The position numbers and the translations under genes were made by a program. Positions 1-5,003 of a stretch of DNA of 5,003 nucleotides are shown piece after piece (the stretch's first letter is position 1; the number at the start of each line of letters is the position of its first letter). The stretch is from Alphaproteobacteria bacterium (GTDB lineage: Bacteria; Pseudomonadota; Alphaproteobacteria; Micropepsales; Micropepsaceae). The notes below the pieces were generated by a model. The model was not told the origin of the DNA and searched no databases. It was given only the letters and a program-made list of their open reading frames with translations. Where the stretch lies: the NCBI GenBank assembly GCA_026400305.1, contig JAPLPI010000336.1, positions 1-5,003 on the forward strand. Direction: 5' to 3'.

Positions 1-270
1 GACCAGCAGGACGCGGTGCTGGCGGGCTTGGATGGCGGCAAGATCAAGCTGAAGTTGAAGCCGGGCTTCAGCACCAAGGAGTTTTTTGAGCTGATGCTGC
101 AGAACACGATGGAAGGCTTCTTTGCTGATCCGCTATATGGCGGCAACAATAACATGGCGAGCTGGAAGATGATCGGTTTCCCCGGCGCGCGCTACGACTA
201 CCGCGACCATATCGACAAACACAACCAGCCATATCCCAAGGGCCCGGTCTCCATCTACGGACAGGTGTAA
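1..270 (+). CDS. Gluconate 2-dehydrogenase subunit 3 (gamma) family protein, C-terminal part
   Basis: This frame is open from the first base and ends at TAA 268-270, giving 89 residues. The N-terminus lies outside the window, and the GTG at 16 is simply an internal codon. The visible part contains FFADPLYGGN, then WKMIGFPGARYDYRD, and ends PYPKGPVSIYGQV. This is the characteristic C-terminal pattern of the small subunit of membrane-bound FAD dehydrogenases such as gluconate 2-dehydrogenase. In this family the small subunit usually carries a Tat signal and helps the flavoprotein fold and reach the periplasm; that segment is not visible here. The flavoprotein gene starts one base after the stop, so the two are almost certainly co-transcribed and translationally coupled. 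The family assignment is firm. The precise substrate of the complex is not known. Confidence 0.9.
   Translation, partial: DQQDAVLAGLDGGKIKLKLKPGFSTKEFFELMLQNTMEGFFADPLYGGNNNMASWKMIGFPGARYDYRDHIDKHNQPYPKGPVSIYGQV
259..265 (+). promoter_or_regulatory. Probable ribosome binding site for the flavoprotein gene
   Basis: GGACAGG is a moderate Shine-Dalgarno-like sequence lying inside the last codons of the upstream subunit gene. It sits 6 bases before TTG 272 but 15 bases before the in-frame ATG at 281. The spacing therefore favours the TTG start. Confidence 0.45.
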
Positions 271-271
271 C

Positions 272-2035
272 TTGGCGCGTATGCTTCCCCGCAAGGATGC
301 GGTGATCATCGGCCTGGGCTGGACCGGCGCTATCCTGGCCCAGCAGCTGACCGAGGCCGGCTTGAACGTGGTCGCGATCGAACGCGGGCCGTACCGCGAC
401 ACCTCCACCGATTTCAATGTCGCCTATATGCAGGACGAACTGCGCTATGCGGTGCGCAAGGACCTGTTCCTGCAGCCCAATGTCGAAGCCATGACCATGC
501 GCAACAATGCCGCCCAGACGGCGATGCCGATGCGCGATTACGGCTCGTTTTTGCCGGGCCATGGCGTGGGCGGGGCAGGCGTGCACTGGAACGGCCATAC
601 TTGGCGCTTCTGGGATTCTGACTTTTCGATCAAGACGCGCTTGACGCAGCGTTACGGCGCCAAAAAAATTGCGGGCCTCCAGCTGCAGGACTGGGGCGTG
701 ACCTGGAACGAGATCGAGCACAGCTTCGACCAGTTCGAATATCTCGCCGGCATTTCCGGTAAGGCGGGTAACCTGAAAGGCCAGATGCAGGCCGGCGGCA
801 ATCCGTTTGAAAGCGTGCGCAGTCGCGAATATCCCAATCCGCCGATGAAGATGAGCTATGCGCCGACCCTATTCGCGCAGACCATGAGCGGCATCGGCTA
901 TCACCCATTCCCCACGCCGTCCGCGAACCTGTCCCAGGCCTATGTAAACCCGCTGGGCATACGCATGGGCCAATGCACTTATTGTGGCTTCTGCGAGCGC
1001 TTTGCCTGCGGCAACTATTCCAAGGCCAGCCCCCAGACCACCATCCTGCCGGTGCTGATGAAAAAGCCAAACTTCGAGGCGCGCACCGAGTGCGAGGTGC
1101 TTAAGATCAACCTCACGCCCGACGGCAAGCATGCCCGCAGCGTCACTTATCTCGACACCAATGGCGTGGAATACGAACAGCCGGGTGATATCGTGGCGAT
1201 CTGTGCCTATGGCCTGATGAATGTGCGCCTGATGCTCCTGTCCAAGATCGGCCAGCAATATGATCCGGTGACGGGCGCCGGTACGGTGGGGCGTAATTAT
1301 TGCTATCAGACCAGCAGCGCCGCTCGCATGTTCTTTGAAGGCAAGCATTTCAATCCGTTCATCGGCGCTGGAACGCTGGGCCAGAGCATGGACGACTTCA
1401 ACGGCGATGCTTTCGACCATTCCAAGCTGGATTTCGTGGGTGGGGCGGGCATCAATTGCGTGGTCTCCAATGGCCGGCCCATCAGCAACCGTCCCACCTT
1501 GCCGGGCAGCCCGCGCTGGGGCGCTAAGTGGAAACAGGCCACGGTGGATGGCTATCAGAACTCGATGGGCTTTTCGGCCCAGGGCTCGTCCTATCCGGTG
1601 CGGGAGAATTATCTCGACCTGGATCCTACCTATACCGACCGCCACGGTCGGCCACTGCTGCGGGTGACCTTCGAATTCCCCGATAACGACATTGCCATGT
1701 CGCATTACTTGTCAGACCAGATGGAAAAGATGACCAAGCCGTTCAACGCTAAGGTGGCGACGGTATCGCGGCTAAAAAAGGGATGGGATGCGGTTCCGTA
1801 CCAGAGCACACACAATACAGGCGGCGCGGTGATGGGAAGCAATCCCAAGTCCAGCGCGGTGAACAAATATTTGCAGAGCTGGGACGTGCCCAATGTGTTC
1901 GTGGTCGGCGCGTCCGCCTTTGCCCACAATGCCGGCCTTAATCCCACCGGCACGGTGGGGGCGCTGGCATATTGGGCCGCGCAGGCTATCACGACCCAAT
2001 ATCTCAAAAACCCTGGCGCGCTGGTGCACGAATGA
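272..2035 (+). CDS. GMC-family FAD flavoprotein, gluconate 2-dehydrogenase-type catalytic subunit
   Basis: This 587-residue protein is predicted to oxidise a sugar or aldonate (gluconate to 2-ketogluconate in the best-known relatives) on the periplasmic face and pass electrons to the cytochrome encoded next. A Rossmann FAD motif GLGWTG lies at residues 14-19, with the ribose-binding acidic residue of AIERG at Glu37. The GMC signature GHGVGGAGVHWNG spans about 96-108. A cysteine cluster CTYCGFCERFAC (Cys235, 238, 241, 246) is followed by NYSKASPQTTILP. The C-terminal GMC oxidoreductase part has NYLDLDPTY, the catalytic-type His514 in STHNTGGAVMG, and Asn557 in GLNPTGTVGALAYW. It ends QYLKNPGALVHE, closely matching what I recall of the Erwinia/Pantoea gluconate dehydrogenase flavoprotein. 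No signal peptide is present, which fits export with the small subunit. The TTG start is chosen from ribosome-site spacing; ATG 281 (three residues shorter) is the alternative. Substrate identity is inferred only. Confidence 0.93.
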   Translation: MARMLPRKDAVIIGLGWTGAILAQQLTEAGLNVVAIERGPYRDTSTDFNVAYMQDELRYAVRKDLFLQPNVEAMTMRNNAAQTAMPMRDYGSFLPGHGVGGAGVHWNGHTWRFWDSDFSIKTRLTQRYGAKKIAGLQLQDWGVTWNEIEHSFDQFEYLAGISGKAGNLKGQMQAGGNPFESVRSREYPNPPMKMSYAPTLFAQTMSGIGYHPFPTPSANLSQAYVNPLGIRMGQCTYCGFCERFACGNYSKASPQTTILPVLMKKPNFEARTECEVLKINLTPDGKHARSVTYLDTNGVEYEQPGDIVAICAYGLMNVRLMLLSKIGQQYDPVTGAGTVGRNYCYQTSSAARMFFEGKHFNPFIGAGTLGQSMDDFNGDAFDHSKLDFVGGAGINCVVSNGRPISNRPTLPGSPRWGAKWKQATVDGYQNSMGFSAQGSSYPVRENYLDLDPTYTDRHGRPLLRVTFEFPDNDIAMSHYLSDQMEKMTKPFNAKVATVSRLKKGWDAVPYQSTHNTGGAVMGSNPKSSAVNKYLQSWDVPNVFVVGASAFAHNAGLNPTGTVGALAYWAAQAITTQYLKNPGALVHE

Positions 2036-3213
2036 AAAAGATCATTCTCGCAGCGGCGCTGGCCGCGTTGTCATCTCCTGCTCTGGCCGCCTCTACGGAC
2101 GCTGGAAAATACCAGATCGTTCTGGGCGACTGCGAGGGCTGTCACGGCAAGAACTTGGCGGGTGGCGTGGCGCTGACCACGCCATTCGGCAAGATGGTGA
2201 CGCCAAACATTACTCCCGATAAGGACACCGGCATCGGCAATTATTCGGCCGAGGATTTCCGCCAGGCGATGAAGGTCGGTGTCGCGCCGGGGGGCAAGCT
2301 GCTTTATCCCGCCATGCCCTATCCTTCTTACGCGCGGATGAGCGATAGCGATATCGCGGCGCTGTGGGGTTATTTGAAAACCGTCAAGCCGGTGAAAAAT
2401 CAGATCAACGTCAATCAGCTGAGATTTCCCTTCAATCTGCGTTTTTCCATGCGGGGCTGGAACATGCTGTTCTTCGCGTCGGCGCCCTATGCCAACAATC
2501 CGGCCAAGAGCGCGGCGTGGAACCGGGGCGCGTATCTGGTGAGCGGGGCGGGCCATTGCGGCGCCTGCCACACGCCCAAGAACGCGTTCGGCGCCGACAA
2601 GGCCGCGGCATTGACCGGGGCTGCGCTGCAAGGATGGTTCGCGCCGGACCTGACAAGCGATGCGGGCGCGGGGCTGGGCTCCTGGAGCCAGGCCGACATC
2701 GTGGAATATCTGCAGACCGGGCGGAATAACCGCTCCATGGCGTCTGGCCCTATGGCCGAAGCAGTGGAGAACTCAACCTCAAAAATGAATGCTGCGGACC
2801 TCAAGGCCATCGCCGTCTATCTGAAAGACCTGCCGGCCAGCAAAGGCAATGGCGGCGGCGCCACGGGTATCGAGGCGCAGATGAAATCTGGCGAGGTTCT
2901 CTATGACATCAGCTGTGCCGCCTGCCATGACCGCAACGGCAAGGGTAGCCTGATCTTCCCGCCGCTGGCCGGAAATCCGACCGTGCGCCAGGTCAGGGCC
3001 GACAGCATCGTGCGCATGGTGCTGGCGGGCGGGAAGGGTGCGGCGACGGCGAAAGCCCCGACTGGCCCCGGCATGCCCAGCTTCGCGTGGCGGCTCAGAG
3101 ACACCCAGGTGGCGGATATACTCACCTATGTCCGCAACAATTGGGGCAATCGTGCGCCGGCCGTCTCACCGGAGACGGTGGGCCGCATCCGCTCTTCACT
3201 TCACGGCAGCTAG
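2032..3213 (+). CDS. Triheme cytochrome c subunit of the FAD dehydrogenase complex
   Basis: This 393-residue periplasmic cytochrome is the predicted electron acceptor of the flavoprotein, passing electrons on to ubiquinone or the respiratory chain. A clear Sec signal peptide (MKKIILAAALAALSSPALA, probable cleavage after residue 19) fixes the start at ATG 2032, although the frame is open from a TTG at 1972. Three CXXCH heme sites are visible: CEGCH (34-38), CGACH (176-180) and CAACH (295-299). Likely axial methionines are Met95 (YPAMPYP), Met241 (SGPMAEA) and Met348 (GPGMPSF). The stretch LRFPFNLRFSMRGWNMLFF between hemes 1 and 2 is typical of the cytochrome subunits of gluconate, sorbitol, fructose and alcohol dehydrogenases. 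The start overlaps the flavoprotein stop as ATGA, with no strong Shine-Dalgarno, suggesting translational coupling. The protein is shorter than the roughly 440-480 residues common in relatives, and I see no C-terminal hydrophobic anchor. Its end overlaps the convergent glycosyltransferase gene. Confidence 0.93.
   Translation: MKKIILAAALAALSSPALAASTDAGKYQIVLGDCEGCHGKNLAGGVALTTPFGKMVTPNITPDKDTGIGNYSAEDFRQAMKVGVAPGGKLLYPAMPYPSYARMSDSDIAALWGYLKTVKPVKNQINVNQLRFPFNLRFSMRGWNMLFFASAPYANNPAKSAAWNRGAYLVSGAGHCGACHTPKNAFGADKAAALTGAALQGWFAPDLTSDAGAGLGSWSQADIVEYLQTGRNNRSMASGPMAEAVENSTSKMNAADLKAIAVYLKDLPASKGNGGGATGIEAQMKSGEVLYDISCAACHDRNGKGSLIFPPLAGNPTVRQVRADSIVRMVLAGGKGAATAKAPTGPGMPSFAWRLRDTQVADILTYVRNNWGNRAPAVSPETVGRIRSSLHGS
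3161..3178. other. Perfect 7-bp hairpin at the convergent gene ends
   Basis: CCGTCTC (3161-3167), loop ACCG, then GAGACGG (3172-3178) form a perfect GC-rich stem. It lies within the last codons of the cytochrome gene and 17 bases beyond the stop of the opposing glycosyltransferase gene. Neither strand has a run of T after the stem, so it is not a classical intrinsic terminator. It could slow polymerase or protect 3' ends of the glycosyltransferase transcript, or it could be chance in GC-rich coding sequence. Confidence 0.35.
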
Positions 3214-5003
3214 CATCGCCTCAAAGGCCGCTTCCATGTCGCGCGCCAGGCGTTGTGTGTCGAACAGCGGCGATCCCGATGCCAGCTTTTCGCGGGCGGC
3301 CTTGAGCCGCGCTGGATCGCGCGCCAATTCCAGCGCCAGCTTTTCATAATCGGCACCGTTTTGCGCGATCAGGTCCGGCAGGCCCGCGGCCGTCAGGAAA
3401 CTGGCTCCGATCCGCGACGCAAAGGCGGTGCCGCGCTCGGTCAGCACCGGCAACCCGGCATACAGTGCGTCACAGGCCGTCGCGTGGGCGCCATAGGGCG
3501 CAGTGTCCAGGAACAGGTCGGCCAGCCGGTGGCGTGCCAGGTGTACGTCCAGCGCCGCCGGTTTGGCGAAAACAAGCCGCGCCGGATCGACGCCGGCTTC
3601 CTTCGCTGCCTGCTGCAGATTGGCTTTGGCCTTGTCGCCGGCCTGCTTCAGCCACAGCACGCTGCCTGGCAGGGCCGCCAGCAGCCGCATCCACAGGGCA
3701 AAGACCGGGGCAGTGATCTTGAAGTTGTTGTTGAAGCAACAGAATACGAAACCGTCCGCCGGAAGGCCGACTTCGGCGCGGCTGGGCGCGGCACCGATCT
3801 TGCGGCTGGCGTCGTTGGCGAAAAAGCACACCGGCAGCTGGATGATCTTTTCAGAAAAAGCCGCGGCATTGGACGCAACGACGGCATCTGCCAGCACGTA
3901 ATCGACGAAGGGCGCGGCGGTGGTGCCGGCATAACCCAGCCAGGTCGCCTGCACCTGCGCGGGGCGATGGCTCAATATGTCGAAATTGTCGCCCCGCGTG
4001 TGGCCGTTCAGATCCACCAATATGTCTAACTCCATCTGCCGTAGTTGCCGCGCCACGGCTTCGGCCGGCAGGTCTGCGGCATCGATGAAGGTGTCGAAGG
4101 CCGCGATCAGCCGGCGGCGCTGATGGCTGCCATCCTCGGCATTAGTGCCGATTCCGATCACTTCGAAACGCGAATGATCATGGCTTTCGATCAGCTGCAC
4201 GATCTGGGTCGCCACCGGATGATGGGCAAAATCTGAAGAGATATAGGCTAGGCGAATCTTGCCGTGGCTGTACGGCCTGCCGGTCAGCGCCGGCGGCAGA
4301 TTTGGAAAGCGTGCGGCGATGACATTTTCGGCGCATCGGCGTTGCAGCATCTCGTCCTGGCTGTAACCCAGCAATGTCCAGGGCGAAATTGGCTCGCCTG
4401 CCATGATCCGCCCGGCCATCTGGGCGCCGATTTGCGTGCTGCGCGTCCAGTCACACAGATTGAGCGCCGCGATGGCCGCGCCGGCAAAAGCCTCCGGCTT
4501 GCTGGTCAGGGCGAGGTCGAAGGACGCCAGCGCCTCCTCATGGCGCTTGAGCTGCTGCAGGGCATTGCCCCGGTTGTTCAGCGCCTCGGCATAGCCGGGA
4601 CTGAGTGCCAGCGCCTGGTCATAGGCGGCGACGGCTTCGTCATAGCGCAGCAGGCCCTGCAGCGCATTGCCGCGATTGTTCAGGATCTGGACATCGCCGG
4701 GGCGCAAGGCTTGCGCGCGGTCGAAACAGCCTAATGCGTCGGCAAAACGCCTCAGATCCAACAGCGCGCTGCCGCGATTGTTGAAGGCGGTGGCGAAGCG
4801 GGGTGCCAGCCGCAGCGCCTGGTCATAGGATGCTAGCGCCTCGGCGGGGCGTCGCAGATCCTGCAGCACGCTGCCGCGATTGTTCAGCGCCTCGACATTG
4901 CCCGGGGCTGCGGTCAGGGCGCGGTCGTAAGCCGCCAGTGCCTCGGCGTGCCTTCCCATCGCCTGCAAAACTGTGCCGCGATTGTTTTCCGCCTGGGGCC
5001 AGC
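3196..5003 (-). CDS. TPR-repeat GT41 (O-GlcNAc transferase/SPINDLY-like) glycosyltransferase, N-terminus cut
   Basis: About 601 codons are visible, ending at TGA (complement of 3196-3198). The frame stays open to the right edge, and the residues before the TTG at 4968 (WPQAENNRGTV) continue a TPR unit, so that TTG is not the start. Five TPR units (complement of 4486-4995) are followed by a linker with ALNLCDW, typical of bacterial members. The GT41 catalytic region begins near 4263 with KIRLAYISSDFAHHP; the second His (4219-4221) matches the conserved catalytic-site His of OGT. DILVDLNGHTRGDN, ATWLGYAGTT and VDYVLAD follow. FCCFNNNFKIT carries the donor-binding Lys (3718-3720), and LFLDTAPYGAHATACDALYAGLPVLT closes the nucleotide-sugar pocket. 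The family transfers a sugar from a nucleotide donor to Ser/Thr of proteins in the cytosol, the TPRs choosing the target. Some alphaproteobacterial relatives (FlmG type) modify flagellin, but no flagellar gene is visible here. Family is secure; target and donor are unknown. Confidence 0.92.
   Translation of the reverse strand, partial: WPQAENNRGTVLQAMGRHAEALAAYDRALTAAPGNVEALNNRGSVLQDLRRPAEALASYDQALRLAPRFATAFNNRGSALLDLRRFADALGCFDRAQALRPGDVQILNNRGNALQGLLRYDEAVAAYDQALALSPGYAEALNNRGNALQQLKRHEEALASFDLALTSKPEAFAGAAIAALNLCDWTRSTQIGAQMAGRIMAGEPISPWTLLGYSQDEMLQRRCAENVIAARFPNLPPALTGRPYSHGKIRLAYISSDFAHHPVATQIVQLIESHDHSRFEVIGIGTNAEDGSHQRRRLIAAFDTFIDAADLPAEAVARQLRQMELDILVDLNGHTRGDNFDILSHRPAQVQATWLGYAGTTAAPFVDYVLADAVVASNAAAFSEKIIQLPVCFFANDASRKIGAAPSRAEVGLPADGFVFCCFNNNFKITAPVFALWMRLLAALPGSVLWLKQAGDKAKANLQQAAKEAGVDPARLVFAKPAALDVHLARHRLADLFLDTAPYGAHATACDALYAGLPVLTERGTAFASRIGASFLTAAGLPDLIAQNGADYEKLALELARDPARLKAAREKLASGSPLFDTQRLARDMEAAFEAMLAAVK
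4486..4995 (-). repeat. Five tandem 102-base units encoding TPR motifs
   Basis: Units occupy 4486-4587, 4588-4689, 4690-4791, 4792-4893 and 4894-4995, each exactly 34 codons with no indels. The shared protein pattern is xxxNNRGxxLxxLxRxxEALAxYDxALxxxPxxx. At DNA level the conserved core, read on the + strand as CGATTGTTCAGCGCCTC or close variants, recurs at 4571, 4673, 4775, 4877 and 4979, precisely 102 bases apart. Unit 3 is the most divergent (DALGCFDRAQALRPGD). More units probably lie beyond the right edge. Confidence 0.9.

Noticed and set aside
662..668. Run of seven A's in the flavoprotein gene, a possible slippery site
   Set aside because: The frame is intact on both sides with family-like protein sequence throughout, and no adjacent alternative-frame product or structure supports programmed frameshifting.
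869..1705. Long antisense reading frame of 278 codons opposite the flavoprotein gene
   Set aside because: It lies wholly inside a gene with clear family motifs, has no recognisable domain, and is expected from codon bias in GC-rich DNA. The same holds for the frames at 68-721 and 630-1070.
1972..2031. Upstream TTG extension of the cytochrome frame by 20 residues
   Set aside because: It would overlap the flavoprotein end by 64 bases and bury the signal peptide. ATG 2032 begins a textbook MKK signal sequence.
2071..2631. 186-codon antisense frame opposite the cytochrome gene
   Set aside because: The plus strand encodes a signal peptide and heme motifs. The antisense product has no family features.
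3253..4029. 258-codon + strand frame opposite the glycosyltransferase
   Set aside because: The minus-strand frame contains unmistakable GT41 motifs. The plus-strand product is rich in Arg, Gln and Gly with no coherent domain, so it is a shadow.
4966..4968. TTG as the start of the TPR glycosyltransferase
   Set aside because: Codons upstream in frame (WPQAENNRGTV) continue the TPR pattern in exact 102-base register up to the window edge, so the gene starts outside the window.
4486..4995. Regularly spaced repeats resembling a CRISPR or satellite array
   Set aside because: The 102-base period is exactly 34 codons and the units translate to TPR motifs, with no short identical repeats separated by unique spacers.

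Overview
The window looks like ordinary chromosomal DNA from a GC-rich Gram-negative bacterium, most likely an alphaproteobacterium. This rests on the dense GC-rich coding, a periplasmic multiheme dehydrogenase, and a TPR-type GT41 glycosyltransferase. The genus cannot be named from the sequence alone. Essentially the whole window is coding, with no stretch of 300 bases free of genes.

Bases 1-3213 (+ strand) hold a three-gene run in the order small subunit, flavoprotein, cytochrome c. The first gene is the 3' end of a gluconate 2-dehydrogenase subunit 3 (gamma) family protein and is cut by the window edge. One base after its stop comes a complete GMC-family FAD flavoprotein, apparently starting at TTG, with a four-cysteine cluster in its middle. 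Its stop overlaps the start of a triheme c-type cytochrome by four bases (ATGA). Together these encode a periplasm-facing FAD dehydrogenase complex of the gluconate 2-dehydrogenase type. Sugar or aldonate is oxidised at FAD. Electrons probably pass through an Fe-S cluster held by the cysteines to the three hemes and then to the quinone pool. The small subunit would help export or assemble the flavoprotein. The exact substrate cannot be read from the sequence.

Bases 3196-5003 (- strand) hold the C-terminal part of a TPR-repeat protein fused to an O-GlcNAc-transferase-like (GT41/SPINDLY) catalytic domain. Five full TPR units are visible in exact 102-base register, and the gene runs off the right edge. 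It converges on the cytochrome gene, and the two coding regions overlap tail to tail by 18 bases. A perfect 7-bp GC-rich hairpin lies inside the end of the cytochrome gene.

I found no RNA genes, mobile elements, CRISPR arrays or attachment sites. All three dehydrogenase genes and the glycosyltransferase belong to recognisable families. I see no convincing evidence of a previously undescribed system here. The points most worth a second look are the cysteine cluster, the apparent lack of a membrane anchor on the cytochrome, the overlapping convergent gene ends, and the altered nucleotide-binding motif of the glycosyltransferase.
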